From positions 4,681,059-4,745,058 of the forward strand of contig OX439012.1 in assembly GCA_949316495.1 (NCBI GenBank): a stretch of DNA of 64,000 nucleotides. The letters run 5' to 3'. The translations under genes were made by a program, and so were the position numbers. The notes under the pieces are model-generated. The model searched no databases, had not been told where the DNA came from, and saw only the letters and a list, made by a program, of their open reading frames with translations. Below, in pieces: positions 23,752 to 36,666 of this stretch. Position 1 is the first letter of the stretch; each line of letters begins with the position of its first letter. This DNA is from Amphiduros pacificus. Its lineage: Eukaryota; Annelida; Polychaeta; Phyllodocida; Hesionidae.

Positions 23752-24085
23752 TTTATGACACTGTTTAAACATTGCAAACCAAGTACAAATGGATTTTGCA
23801 AATTTATGACACTGTTTAAACATTGAAAACCAAGTACAAATGGATTTTGCAAATTTATGACACTGTTTAAACATTGCAAACCAAGTACAAATGGATTTTG
23901 AAAATTTATGGCACTGTTTAAACATTGAAAACCAAGTACAAATGGATTTTGCAAATTTATGGCACTGTTTAAACATTGAAAACCTAGTACAAATGGATTT
24001 TGCAAATTTATGTCACTGTTTAAATATTGAAAACCAAGTACAAATGGATTTTGCAAATTTATGGCACTGTTTAAACATTGAAAAC
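23752..24085. repeat. Minisatellite J, 51-bp unit, about 6.5 copies
   Basis: CACTGTTTAAACATTG recurs every 51 bp (23759, 23810 and so on). Because 51 is a multiple of three, both strands carry short open frames; the 185-codon reverse ORF is an artefact. The array lies just downstream of the claudin-like gene, probably in its 3' UTR or 3' flank. Confidence 0.9.
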
Positions 24086-24153
24086 TGAATACACATAAAT
24101 TTTGCAATGAGTTCTCAGTTACGAATAGCAAACAGCTTATTAATCTTTGCCTT

Positions 24154-27100
24154 TTAGGCAGTTTCAGCCATAGCCTGGACACAAGACATCCCAGTTAGGA
24201 TGAATGCCAATATGCTGGAAACAACTGCCAGACCGAAGGAGTAGTGTAAATGCTCAGGTGAATTCCACTCGGTTCCAAACAAAATAACACCAATCAGGCA
24301 ACAGATACCTGCAGTGAAAAAAAAACAATATATCATTAATGTGCATAAATGTACTTAGTTCAAACTGACAGATAAGTCCTAAGGGACTGGGAAACTTTGT
24401 AAAATGATTTTTTTATTTAACTGTTATTGCATGTTTCCTGTCAGTATAATAAAGAATATCAATATATCAATCAATATGCACATTAATCAGCAGTTTGGCA
24501 TTTTGTAAATGATATCAGCCCTTGTGTTAACTGAACCAGTAGATTTAGTTATATGTCAAGGAAACAGTAGATTTAGTTGAATCATATGCATAATGGACAT
24601 ATTACAAAAATATTTTGATTGGAATAACATTATTTAATAGTTTAATGGGAACACCATTTCATAGTTTGATGGGAATAATATTATTCAATAGTTTGATGGG
24701 AATAACAGTATTTAATAGTTTGGTGGGAATAACATTATTTAATAGTTTGGTGGGAATGAATGGTAAAAGAAATATAACAAAACGTACATCACAATTTTTA
24801 ATATAACTGTTTAAATTTGTGCTCCATCTTATTCAAATTATCAGTGCCCCATAAAGAGGTCATTATTTTACACTGCAGTTCAAAATGGAAATACATTTTA
24901 CAAATGTGTTCTAAAATTCAACAAACTTGACAATTGCTTTACCACCAAAATGCCAAAACGCAGTCAAAGACCTCTTCTTCGGAAATAGTCATTATACCTA
25001 GAGATTTATGTCACCTTTATCTTTATGTAATTTCAGTTTCAATTGATTGACGCAAAGTCACTTATAGCTCATACATTGTTTAGGCTGTATCTGATCAGAT
25101 AGACTACAGCCTGCCACCGGGAATCAATGCCCTACTCTTTTCAAAGAAAGAATGGAGATCTTTCTTTTGCATTCTCACATGGACATGATAAATCATAAAC
25201 CTACCTGCAGCAGCAATGAACACAGTGTGCACTATCATAGTTGTCCTTCTATTCATCTTCAAGCAGGAGTAAGCTAATCTCACCACTATGGCTCCAGTAG
25301 CAGCGAAGTGGGCCAAAAGTGCCAGGCACATCATGGCCTGCATGCCCTTGTACCAGTCTGGAAAAACAGGATACTTGTATGTAAAGCTGTATCAGATCAG
25401 ATAAAAGCCTGTCACTGGGAATCAAATGCCCTGCTCTTTTCAAAGAAAACTGGGTATCTTTCACTTGCATTATCACATTGACATAACATAATCAGTCAGA
25501 GTCCTTGATAGTCCTAATATAGATTTGGACTGCATAGTTTATTCCGTATTTTGTCTTTCACCAAGCCATTCCATAAAAATCTCATACCTGGTTGAACAGC
25601 TGAGCCTGGTATTGAAATGCATGTGGTTCCAAATCCAATGCTGGAACAAAACTGAAAAAAAGAATCTCATTAATTTGTTGAATTCTAATTTTATAAGATA
25701 TGTTCTATCTATTCGAACCTGATGTAAACCCCACTACATTGTCAGTTCTGATGATGTACCAATCATTCTTCCATTGTTTAAAGTAGTGTCAAATGTTTCA
25801 GGGAATTTTGTCATTCCTGCCTTTAAGTTTAGAATTTTTCCAACAATATATTCAAAATTATTATGAAGTTATCATTAATATATCAACAAAATATAAAGAT
25901 GTCCACGAGAGTGAAGTTCATGTGATGTTTGATATTTAATATTTAAAGCATTCATGAAATGAAGTTTTCAAGCACTTTTTTCTTGGAATATATAAATGTT
26001 GATACCCCAAACTTTGTAATGAATTGTTATTACCCATTGTAGGCTATCTTTATAAATTATGGCCGGTAACCTTGAAGTGACCTTTGGATGACTTTGAAAA
26101 TGAAACTCCTATTTCCATGGATTTTACTATAAATTTCAATATTCAATCATCTGCATCTTTCAAAAACTAGCTCATAGAGTCTTTATTCATCAAAATCCAT
26201 TCAGGATTAACAATATTAGAGCAATTATTAATTTTGGACCAATTTGCAAAGGAAATTAGAGGAAATTTGACATGCTGAGCTATTTTGGAATAATATCTGT
26301 AATAACAACTTATTGTTGGTTAAATTAAGAAAGTACATATTATACCGCATAGTAAAAAATTTTAATGCTGAAAATAAAATGAAAATAAAGTCCGTAAATT
26401 TCGAGGTTTATTAACAAGCTAAATTTGGTTAGAAATAGCTTGAATGTTGTAGGTGTTCAAAAGATGGAAATTGACGGATTTTAAATTGATCCAATGCAAT
26501 CTTTTAAAGTTTAATACACATAAAATATTTTCAGAAAATAACCCCCAATAAGCTGCTCTAATCATAATGGTACATAAGAAAATGGTATTAAACTATCAAA
26601 GTATGTGAAAATGTGCTAAATTTGCAATAGAAAAAAACATCAGGTGACAAGAAATGTATTCAGTGTAGAGACAAATGGATTACCTCATTGAAAAGCTGAT
26701 TTCATTCTGCAAATTTTCATGTATTTTAGTTTTTTCATCAATAAAAGGAATGTGCTAAAATATGTAAATAAATTGGAGAATGTGTTCTTGAATATGTAAA
26801 TAAATTGGAGAATGTGTTCTATTTTTTGTGCCATTTATGCTGGGTGAAAGTGACACCATGTACCCACTGCAATAGGAAGTTTTGTACTACCCATTTCATG
26901 TTCACAATGTCTCCCATTTCTGACCTAAATTGATCCAATGCAATCCTTTAAAGTTTCATACACATAAAATATATGTGTATGTTCAGAAAACAATCCCCTT
27001 TAAGTTGCCCTAATCATAATGTTACATAAAAAATGATAATAAACTCTCAAAGTATGTGAAAATGTGCTAAAGGTGCAATATAAAAAATCAGGTGACAAGA

Positions 27101-27936
27101 AATGTATTAAATGTAGACACAAAAGGATTCACTCACTGAAAAGCTCATTTCTTTCTTCAAATATCAAACATGAGTGACACCATGTACCCACTGCAATAGG
27201 AAGTTTTTTACCCATTTCATGTTCACCCCTATTTAATTTGATTTAATTTGATTTGATTTGATGTTGGCAGCTCCACTTTTGTCTCATGGGCACTCAGAGC
27301 CTACGCAGCGTAACCCTACCGAATCTACATCATCATCATCATCATCTCATGAATGGTATCCAAATGGTTTAAAACGAGGCAAATTGCAAAGGCAATCAGC
27401 CATTGGAGGGCGGTTCGATCAGACTGGGCATGTCTTTAAAAATGCAATTTTTCCAATAGGTGACCTTTCTCGCTATGTTGAGGTTGACCAGTGCATGACT
27501 AAAAGAATATACTCTGAGAGGATTTGATCATTTCTCGATACAATATATGATTACCATTTTTCTAAAGCATGGCATTTTTTGGATAATTGGTCACAAATAT
27601 TTAACATTAACTTGAGAAACCAAACAACTTTTCATGTCGTGAAAATCATTTTTTTTAACCATGTCATCATAAACTAGACCAGAAATACACTCCTTGAAAA
27701 TCACACCAGTATGAAATTGTTATCTGGTTCTGAGTTTCCACGTGATGTGTGTGATGGGAAATGAAGTTCAGAATATTTACCTTCCAAAGTCCATAGGAAA
27801 TGTCAGTCCGATTGACAGATATAACCAACCATCCAGTAGTTGAAAAGGCCACAATTAAGATGAGAAGGTTCAAAATATTGCCTGCTACTGTCAAATAGAA
27901 AAGCTTGCTCTTCCCTTCACTTGAAGTCTCATCCAT
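24154..27936 (-). CDS. Claudin/PMP22-superfamily four-transmembrane protein (complete, 175 aa)
   Basis: Coding exons on the minus strand: 27936-27781, 25651-25588, 25357-25205, 24308-24154. All introns are GT-AG and the frame closes exactly. The protein has four hydrophobic segments (about residues 12-35, 79-101, 112-135, 146-168). The first extracellular loop carries the claudin-family signature W36...GLW(49-51)...C54...C63, with an N-glycosylation sequon NRT at 42-44. Members of this superfamily (claudins, PMP22/EMP, MP20, TMEM47-like) act in cell junctions or as membrane tetraspans. I cannot assign a subfamily. The tail lacks an evident PDZ-binding motif (ends MAETA). The start exon opens at an acceptor (TTTCAG at about 27947), so a 5' non-coding exon lies further right. 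Confidence 0.85.
24615..24765. repeat. Minisatellite K, 27-bp unit, about 5.5 copies (claudin-like intron 3)
   Basis: Unit GGGAATAACATTATTTAATA plus GTTTGAT, degenerate. The small plus-strand ORF through it is a repeat artefact. Confidence 0.8.
25079..25200. repeat. About 120-bp dispersed repeat, copy 1
   Basis: This segment (GCTGTATCTGATCAGATA, then AGCCTGCCACCGGGAATCAA and CTTTTCAAAGAAAG) recurs at 25381-25500 with about 80% identity by eye, flanking exon 3 of the claudin-like gene. A shorter inverted match occurs near 37735-37800. Probably an old transposon fragment or a local duplication. Confidence 0.6.
25381..25500. repeat. About 120-bp dispersed repeat, copy 2
   Basis: Direct copy of the 25079 segment on the other side of exon 3; see that entry for shared words. 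An incomplete third copy in inverse orientation lies near 37735. Confidence 0.6.
26477..27230. repeat. Diverged tandem duplication in claudin-like intron 1
   Basis: Bases 26477-26712 match 26925-27160 (ATTGATCCAATGCAAT, AATGTGCTAAA, CAGGTGACAAGAAATGTATT). The segment 26850-26905 matches 27174-27228 (GTGACACCATGTACCCACTG). Identity is roughly 80% by eye. This is an old local duplication with no coding signal. Confidence 0.7.
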
Positions 27937-27987
27937 TTTGAGATAACTGAAATTAGAGAATATAGAGTAATAATTGATAGCCCTATA

Positions 27988-28136
27988 CAGTAGAGCCCAA
28001 AGAGTATGCAACCGATTATCTCGCGAGATTAGTAGCGATACATTGCGATATAACGGCAATAAAAATCCCATAAAACTGTCAAGACTTTTCTGCCTTCTCT
28101 TAATTGGAGGTTTAACGCGTTACAACGGGGATCCTG
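27988..28136. mobile_element. pogo/Tigger-like MITE, about 150 bp, copy 1
   Basis: It starts CAGTAGAGCCC directly after TA. It has a CG-rich interior (CTCGCGAGATTAGTAGCGAT, ATTGCGATATAACGG, TTTAACGCGTTACAACG) unlike the AT-rich surroundings. A related element lies in inverse orientation at 36296-36449. The CAGTA.A terminus with TA flank is typical of pogo-type Tc1/mariner elements. The right end is decayed and approximate. Confidence 0.45.
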
Positions 28137-28139
28137 TTT

Positions 28140-28906
28140 CTTCATCAAACATAAATCTCAGTGGGCAAGCACCCACCTTTGACTGTGATGTGAATTGCAT
28201 TTCCAGCTTTCTTGTTTTCTTTGGATGGATGAAAATTCTATCCTTGCCTGGTATTCCAACATTTACTTCAAAATTAACATCATTCTTTTTTATTTAATAA
28301 TTTTCTTGTGAACATGTCATATTTTTCATTTTATTTTTATTTTTCTTTCAACATATTATGAGGGAAAATTTTCAATTAAAAAAACAATTTCACATGAAAT
28401 TGCCTATTTGTAAGGTTACTATAAAAACTTAAAAACTGTTATTTTGTTTAAATGAATATGCATGTGTGAGTGGTCATGATATACAAGATATAATCATAAC
28501 ATGCTTCCTGTTGAAAACTTAAACACATGCTTGTTCTCAGTCTTAGGTCTTGGTTTAAAATCAATTTGGGTTTATTTTCAAGAAATCACATAATATATCC
28601 TGATTCCCAAAAGAATATTCCATAAAAGCTGTGTTACATCAAGTCATGAAAGTAATAAAGTATATCAGCATGAGGGTTAAGCAGTGAAAGATTAAAGTCA
28701 TTATCATTTCACACTGATTTGGGTAATGGTGTATGCAACCCCTCAAGACATGGCATTACCCTTCATGCTTAGATACTGCACCATAGCAATGTGAACACTG
28801 TTTATGTGGTGCACATGTGCAGCACTCATATAGTATGTCAACGGAGGTGTTCAGCAGATGGTTATCAGCACAAAAATACTGAAATGATCTTTGGCTAAAA
28901 TAACAG

Positions 28907-28910
<4 letters not shown>
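28140..28910. other. Upstream flank of the claudin-like gene, no feature recognised
   Basis: AT-rich sequence in which a 5' non-coding exon of the claudin-like gene might lie, but I cannot identify one. Confidence 0.35.

Positions 28911-28999
<89 letters not shown>
28911..28999. repeat. (TA)n microsatellite
   Basis: About 44 uninterrupted TA dinucleotides. Confidence 0.97.
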
Positions 29000-29001
<2 letters not shown>

Positions 29002-30000
29002 GTCCAAAGTAACATAGAAGCCAGTTTTAAGAAGTGATCCAGTCAGTTGACACCTAAAACAAACATGCATGCCAGTAAATAATCTGCCCATCTGCTGAAT
29101 GGTTTAGGGGTCAAGTGATCGTAGCACAGTCAAAATTTATGTTATTTATTGCTAAAAGTATTTGCTAATTACCTTATTCTCACTTTAGAATAGTCCAGAA
29201 GGAAGAATATCACTTGCAGATTGAAGTAACTGACATATTATGTTAAAGCACATGTGCTGAATGCAGTTATCTAGAGTGCGCATGTATGAGACCTTCAGGG
29301 ACAAAGATATAAGTGTTGCGCAGGTTGGATATTTATCCAGTATAATCCTAGAAATTTGTTAAGTTTACTGAGGGACTGATGGGAAATCATGGAAAATAAA
29401 GTAAACAGGAGTCAGATTCTTATCAACAGTGAGTTAGATAATCAGTTTCAGAAGTTGGCCGCTTGCTCCGCCTTCATCTGAGGCATCTTGGCCCAGTGAT
29501 GGCAGGGGGTAAATTAAAATTATAATGCCATAAATCCAGAGCTGGACCTCTTCTCTTCTAGTCTTGTTGCTTTGACAGAACATTAATTAGGGATGGGTAT
29601 TTGCACAGAAGATGTTCACAGAAGATGTTAAATTAATAAAGGAAGCATGTAAAAGTGTCCTGCAGATTACAGGATTAGTCTTTGTATCAAGTGATTATGG
29701 TTAGAATGCTACACTGTGGAAACAATTAAGTCACATCTTGATGCGGTGTTAGGTTGCAGTTTGTGGATATAGTACACTGACCACAGATGGGTGGTCAAAG
29801 AGGATATGGGAGGGGTGCAGAAGTGGCATTCAGGAAGGCCACTGGTAAATTTAGATATCACAGGTGGCAGCGGATTAAACCCACTGAGTGAAAATTTGTG
29901 AACCTGACCCATTTTCGTAGTGGAGTTGGGCAGCACATATTTCATCATCACGCACCATATGAAGGTCTTTTTGCAGATTCTTACAATTCAATAAATTTAA
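29000..30000. other. Intergenic sequence, no feature recognised
   Basis: No repeat, splice-bounded frame or known motif stands out. The 80-codon reverse ORF at 29709-29951 has no family features. Confidence 0.4.
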
Positions 30001-33000
30001 TTTCAGCATTCATGTGATCATTTTGTCTACCAATTTTGTTAAAAGATGTCTGAAACAGTTAACATTTCATTATGTCTTCATGTCTGATTGTGAAATCACT
30101 TTTTACATTACTGTAAAACATTTTATCGTGATATGAATCTGAGAGATATTGTTGCCTGGTCACACAATTACATTGAAATATCAGCACTATATGGCACATT
30201 ATGAGTTATATAGACAGGATCTTTACCTCTAAATAGTTACATGTCTGTAGTTTGATGTGCAGTGTTAATACTAAATATTCATTGCACAGTTATTTGAGGA
30301 TTTTGAATTATTTCTTTATTAAGACAGAGCTCATAGATACCATTTTTCAGTAGTTGCACATCATTTTATGCAGTGAAACAATGAATATTTTTGAAATTTT
30401 GATAAAATATGGCTGATATTGTTCATATTTCATTGTGTCCACATACCTGAGGATAAAATCACCAATATACTTTGCCTACAGGACAGTTTTATTGTGAAAC
30501 GAGTCTGAAAGATGTTAAAATTGGTGCCTGGTCATGCTATCAAATTGAAATATCATTTCTATACGAGACATTATGAGGAATATGGATAAGATATTGACCT
30601 CTAAGTATTCAAACGATTATATTTTGATGTGCAATGTTAATACTATATACTCATTGCACAGTTATTTGAGGATTTTGAATTATTTCTCTATTAAGACAGA
30701 GCTCATAGATGCCATTTTCAGTAGTCACACACCATTTAAGCTGTGATACAATGGATTTTTTTTAAATTTTGATAGAACAAAGCTGAAACTGTTGTTATTT
30801 TCTTTTGTCTACATACCTGAGGATAAATTCACCAAAATACACTGCCTGCAAAACTGTCTTATTGTGACTGGAATCTAAAAGATCTTAAAATTTATACCCA
30901 ATGTCATTCTCAGTGGCCGCACACAATTTTATGGTTTGATACAATGATTTAAACAAATTTTTGGATAAAATATGGCTAAAATTGTTTAGATTTTCATTGT
31001 GTCTACATACCTGATCCCTAAAATGCATTGCCTGCAAAACAGACTTATCGTGATACGAGTCTGAGAGATGATAAAATTGATGCCTGTTCACATTATCAAT
31101 CTGGAATATCAGCTCTATATGAGACATTATGAGATATATTGATAGGATCTTGACCTCTAAATAGTTACATGTCTATATGTTGATGTGCAATGTTAATACT
31201 TGACATTTATTGCAGTTATTTGAAGACTTTGAATAATTTCTCAATTACGACAGAGCCCATAGATGCCACTTTCAGTAGTCGAACATCATTCTAAACTGTG
31301 ATACAATGGAATTTGATAAAGCATGGCTGAAATTATTCATATTTCATTGTGTCTACATACCTGAGGATAAAATCCTATCAATATATTGCCTACAGAACAG
31401 ATTTATTGTGATATCAGCCCAAGCGACGTTAAAATTGATGTCTGGTCATGCTTTAGAACTGAAATATCAGCTCTATATGAGTCATTATAGGACATGTGGA
31501 TAGGATATTGAACTCTGAATAGTGAAATGTCTTTGTTTTGATGTACAATAATAATATTAGATAGTCATTGAACAGTTATTTGAGGATTTTGAATTATTTC
31601 TTTATTCAGACAGAGCTCATAGATACCGTTTTTCAGTCATCGCACATCACTTTACGCCGTGAAGCAATGAATATTTTTGAAATTTTGATAAAATATGGCT
31701 GAAATTGTTCATATTTCATTGTGTCCACATACCTGAGGATAAAATCACCAATATACTTTGCCTACAGGACAGTTTTATTGTGATACGAGTCTGAAAGATG
31801 TTAAAATTGGTGCCTGGTCATGCTATCAAATTGAAATATCATTTCTATACGAGACATTATGAGGAATATGGATAAGATATTGACCTCTAAATATTCAAAC
31901 GATTATATTTTGATGTGCAATGTTAATACTATATACTCATTGCACAGTTATTTGAGGATTTTGAATTATTTCTCTATTAAAACAGAGCTCATAGATGTCA
32001 TTTTCAGTAGTCACACACCATTTTATGCTGTGATACAATGGATTTTTTAAAGGTTTTGATAGAACATAGCTGAAACTGTTATTATTTTCTTTTGTCGACA
32101 TACCTGAGGATATAATCACTGCCTGCAAAACTGTTTTTATTGTGATTTGAATCTGTATGGTCTAAAAATTGATACCTGATGTCATTCTCAGTGGCCGCAC
32201 ACAATTTTATGGTCTGACACATTAATCATTGTTAAAGTCTTGATAAAATATGGCTAAAATTGTTTAGATTTAATTATGTCCACATGCCTGATGATGAAAT
32301 CTCCAAAATGCATTACTTCAAAATAGTTTTATCATGATATGAGTCTTCGATATGTGAAAATTGATGCCTGGTCATACTATCAAACTGGAATATCATCTCT
32401 ATATGACACATTATGAGATATATAGATAGGATCTTTACCTCTAAATAGTTACATGTCTGTTGTTTGATGTGCAGTGTTAATACTAAATATTCATTGTACA
32501 TTGTATATTTGAGGATTTTGAGTTAGGTCATAGATGCCATTCAATAGTTGCACACCAACTTATGCTATGATACAATGAAGTCTTTTGAAATTTTGTTTAG
32601 ATTTTCATTGTGTCTACATACCTGATCCCTAAAATGCATTGCCTGCAAAACAGACTTATCGTGATACGAGTCTGAGAGATGATAAAATTGATGCCTGTTC
32701 ACATTATCAATCTGGAATATCAGCTCTATATGAGACATTATGAGATATATTGATAGGATCTTGACCTCTAAATAGTTACATGTCTATATGTTGATGTGCA
32801 ATGTTAGTACTAAATTGTTCATATTTCATTGTGTCCACATACCTGAGGATAAAATCACCAATATACTTTGCCTACAGGACAGTTTTATTGTGATATGAGT
32901 CTGAAAGATGTTAAAATTGGTGCCTGGTCATGCTATCAAATTGAAATATCATTTCTATACGAGACATTATGAGGAATATGGATAAGATATTGACCTCTAA

Positions 33001-33940
33001 ATATTCAAACGATTATATTTTGATGTGCAATGTTAATACTATATACTCATTGCACAGTTATTTGAGGATTTTGAATTATTTCTCTATTAAAACAGAGCTC
33101 ATAGATGTCATTTTCAGTAGTCACACACCATTTTATGCTGTGATACAATGGATTTTTTAAAGGTTTTGATAGAACATAGCTGAAACTGTTATTATTTTCT
33201 TTTGTCGACATACCTGAGGATATAATCACTGCCTGCAAAACTGTTTTTATTGTGATTTGAATCTGTAAGGTCTAAAAATTGATACCTGATGTCATTCTCA
33301 GTGGCCGCACACAATTTTATGGTCTGACACATTAATCATTGTTAAAGTCTTGATAAAATATGGCTAAAATTGTTTAGATTTAATTATGTCCACATGCCTG
33401 ATGATGAAATCTCCAAAATGCATTACTTCAAAATAGTTTTATCATGATACGAGTCTTCAATATGTGAAAATTGATGCCTGGTCATACTATCAAACTGGAA
33501 TATCAGCTCTATATGACACATTATGAGATATATAGATAGGATCTTTACCTCTAAATAGTTACATGTCTGTTGTTTGATGTGCAGTGTTAATACTAAATAT
33601 TCATTGTACATTGTATATTTGAGGATTTTGAGTTAGGTCATAGATGCCATTCAATAGTTGCACACCAACTTATGCTATGATACAATGAAGTCTTTTGAAA
33701 TTTTGATAGAACATGGCTGTTCATATTTCATTGTGCGTACAGAACAGATTTATTGTGATATGAATCTGAGAGATGTTAAAGTTGATGTCTGATCATGCTA
33801 TCAAACTGAAATATCAGCTTTATATGCAACATTGTATGGAATATAGATTAGATATTGAATGTAAAATATAATTTGTAAATATTCACTGTGCCTTTATTTG
33901 AAGATTTTGATTTTTTTTCTGTTTGGACAAAGCTCACATT
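30000..33940. repeat. Tandem repeat array, about 370-bp unit (with half-unit periodicity), about 10 diverged copies
   Basis: The marker TACATACCTGAGGATAAAAT recurs near 30440, 30812, 31350, 31722, 32094 and 32833, about 370 bp apart, with a related CCTGAT variant about 185 bp after some of them (30999, 32278, 32610). Other shared words are GCCTGGTCATGCTATCAAA, TTTGAGGATTTTGAATTA and ACAGAGCTCATAGATG. Bases 31702-32594 recur almost unchanged at 32812-33704 (offset 1110 bp), and 32596-32811 matches 30977-31192. Short ORFs are shared by the copies but have no protein-family features. Confidence 0.9.
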
Positions 33941-34695
33941 AATAAGGTTTGATTGTGATCAAATAGGTCTAATCTTGATAAATTGCCTGATCACACACTC
34001 AAACAGAAATTTTACCCTTCTCACGATATTGAAAATTTCTTTCTGATCACTTGACTAATTATTCACTCTGATTTGCAGGATGGATATTATTTAATCACTG
34101 AATTTTCATTGTCATGAATGTTGACTATCAAATGAAGTAATATCTGAACTTTGGACAAGGGCAGAATTGCACTGATTTACCCCTGTCCAGGAAAAGTGTT
34201 GTCTTGCTTCTCTGATCACAAGAATGTCTGTTGATATTCGATCTTTATATATCAGTCATGGCAGGAGCCAGAGAGTATAACAATAAACCTCCTACACAGG
34301 GCTGTACTATGGGTTGCTTCTGACATTGATACATTTGTGTGATAACATTGTCACCATTCACTCTGCCTTGCATTTAAAACTCTTTGGAGTAATATTTTAG
34401 AAATATATCCTTTTGCTATTGAGTTAATGATGCACTAAATGGATGTTTTTGTTTTATAGAGATATATTACATTTTTTATTTCAGGATATATAAGTGGTCA
34501 AACTAAAAGATAAAAGTACTATTTGTATGGTGCGAATATGTTCTCAAGACTTGAGGGTCATTAGTAACACACCACCGCCCCAGCACACATTAAGGGTTGA
34601 CCATGGCACACTTCCCTCATTACTGCTCATAATCACATTCATTTATGCCACAAAAGCTTCAAAGTTGTATCATATTCTAATACATCAGTTTTCTG
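33941..34695. other. Intergenic sequence, no feature recognised
   Basis: AT-rich, between two repeat arrays. The 78-codon ORF at 34494-34730 shows no recognisable features. Confidence 0.4.
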
Positions 34696-35425
34696 GTCTT
34701 CTCAGTACTGCGGTCATGCCACATCTATAATATCAATACAAAGGCCACTCTTCATCTGTGTCATCAATACAAAAATCATGCTTTATCTTAATGCTGCAGT
34801 CATCCGACATTTATCTCATTAATCCAGCAGTCATGTCCATTTGTCGTCATTAATACTGCAGTCATGTTTAATCTATGTCACCAATACTGCAGTCATGTTT
34901 TGTCTTCATCATCAACATTTGTGCTTCATCTATCTACTCAATACAGTAATCATGCTTACTCTATGTCATCAATACTGCAGTCATGCTTCATCCATCCATC
35001 AATACTGCAGTCATGCTTCATCTGTTTTCTCAATACTGCAGTCATGGTTCCTCTATGTCATCAATATCAAGTCATGCTTCATCTCTGTCATCAATATGAA
35101 ATTCTTGCTTCACATATCTACTCAATACTGTAGTCATGTTTCCTTTATGTCAAACATTTATGCTTTATCGGTGTCATCAATACTGTAGTCTTGTATGCTT
35201 CATTTTCGTCATGCATTTCATGCTTTTTCTTTGTCATCAATTCAAAAGTCATGCTTCATCCATCAATTATAGGCATGCTTCATCTTTATCAAAAGCCATG
35301 TGTCATTTACTCAATAATGTAGTCATGCTATTCATTTATGTTCTTAATACAAAACTCATCCTTCATTTATCTACTCAATACAAAAGTTTGCTTCACCTGT
35401 TACCAAAACTGCAGTCATACTTCAC

Positions 35426-35492
<67 letters not shown>

Positions 35493-35680
35493 TAATAATA
35501 ATAATAATAAAATTTGTATAGTGCTGATACCAGACAGGTCTGTTCATAGCTCTACTCAATGTTGCAGTCATGCTTCACCTATATCACTACAAATGTCATG
35601 TAGTCATGTTCCTCATCAATACCATAGTCATGTTGCATTTAAATTATCAATATGGCAGTCATGCTAAATCTATCTCATCA
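34696..35680. repeat. Degenerate minisatellite, about 30-bp unit
   Basis: The words TCAATACTGCAGTCATGCTT and CATCTATGTCA recur at irregular 25-40 bp spacing through almost 1 kb, with much drift and many indels. A (TAA)n tract and a TATAGTGCTGA-type sequence interrupt it at 35427-35560. Overlapping plus-strand ORFs rich in His, Cys and Ser reflect the repeat. Confidence 0.8.
35427..35512. repeat. (TAA)n microsatellite with adjoining TATAGTGC repeat end
   Basis: About 28 TAA triplets with two interruptions, followed by TTGTATAGTGCTGATACCAG. The same association, (TAA)n next to TATAGCGC, occurs at 56815-56990, so the microsatellite probably marks the end of a dispersed element. Confidence 0.85.
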
Positions 35681-35860
35681 GTAATACGGTACACATTACA
35701 TCTAGCTTATATAGCTTATATCTGCTAAGTATGCAACAACCACATTATCAAGATTACTTAAAGTGGGATGTATTAATACTCTGTCTTGTTATGATACTTA
35801 TATGTCCTCATCAGTGAGAAAGTGGACATACCTAAGCACACCATATGTCACACCATATTT

Positions 35861-35863
<3 letters not shown>

Positions 35864-35916
<53 letters not shown>
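35864..35916. repeat. (TA)n microsatellite
   Basis: About 26 TA dinucleotides, uninterrupted. Confidence 0.95.
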
Positions 35917-35920
<4 letters not shown>

Positions 35921-36295
35921 AGGGAAAAACAAGTGTCAGTTAAATAAAACTTAAATGCACCTCAACAAGTACAGTAGCCATTATCAAGATAAACATTATG
36001 ACCCCCAACACATGCCCAGATAGCAATCTCCCACAGCATGCCCTCCATGGGTTGGATTAACCCCTTGCCTTCACTTTAATCATACTTTAACATTTAAATG
36101 GTCATTTCTTATTGGAAATCTCACCATGAACCTCAATGTTATATTGCACAATTTGGAGTATTTGGTAAAATAAGCATATCAATTTTAGAGCCAATAAAGT
36201 TTTAATCCAATCTACATGTGTCTAAATTGAATATCCTGGTTTCTTAAAGGGACTTCTAAAATGAAGGGTGTAGAGGTATTGCAGACCTGGCTTGA

Positions 36296-36449
36296 CAGTT
36301 TAATGAGGGGTTCATCGCGTTGTGAAGTCCCATGTGGGACATTCACATTAACACCACCAGGAATGATAAACGATCCTTGTGAGATTCATCGCGATACATC
36401 GCGTTGACGACATCGCGTTAAAATGGAGCGTACACTTCGGGCTCTACTG
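36296..36449. mobile_element. pogo/Tigger-like MITE, about 154 bp, copy 2
   Basis: The right end GGGCTCTACTG followed by TA is the complement of the terminus at 27988. The interior contains GATACATCGCGTTGACGACA and ATCGCGTTAAAATGGAGC, comparable to copy 1. The left end is approximate. It abuts minisatellite L. Confidence 0.45.
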
Positions 36450-36590
36450 TAGATAGTCATGCCCTGGATAGTCATGCCCTGGATAGTCATGCCCTGGATA
36501 GTCATGCCCTGGATAGTCATGCCCTGGATAGTCATGCCCTGGACAGTCATGCCCTGGATAGTCATACCCTGGATAGTCATGCCCTCATGT
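36450..36590. repeat. Minisatellite L, 15-bp unit, about 9 copies
   Basis: Unit GATAGTCATGCCCTG with a GACAGTC and a CATACCC variant. It starts exactly where the pogo-like terminus at 36449 ends. Confidence 0.93.
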
Positions 36591-36666
36591 GACAAAATAA
36601 GATTCCACACCAAAAATAAGGGGAAAAAAATAGATTGATGAGTGACAAAAATCAGGTTGGACATTA

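Noticed and set aside
23625-24182. 185-codon minus-strand ORF with LNSAINLQNPFVLGFQC-like repeats
   Set aside because: It is the 51-bp array read in frame and overlaps the end of the claudin-like last exon in another frame.
27258-27527. 89-codon plus-strand ORF with a Ser run
   Set aside because: It lies antisense in the claudin-like intron 1. The Ser run is a CATCAT microsatellite and no domain is recognisable; possibly a repeat fragment.
31859-33160. Identical 63-codon ORF at 31859 and 32969 as a conserved small gene
   Set aside because: The identity follows from the 1110-bp segment duplication; other units of the array do not preserve the frame.
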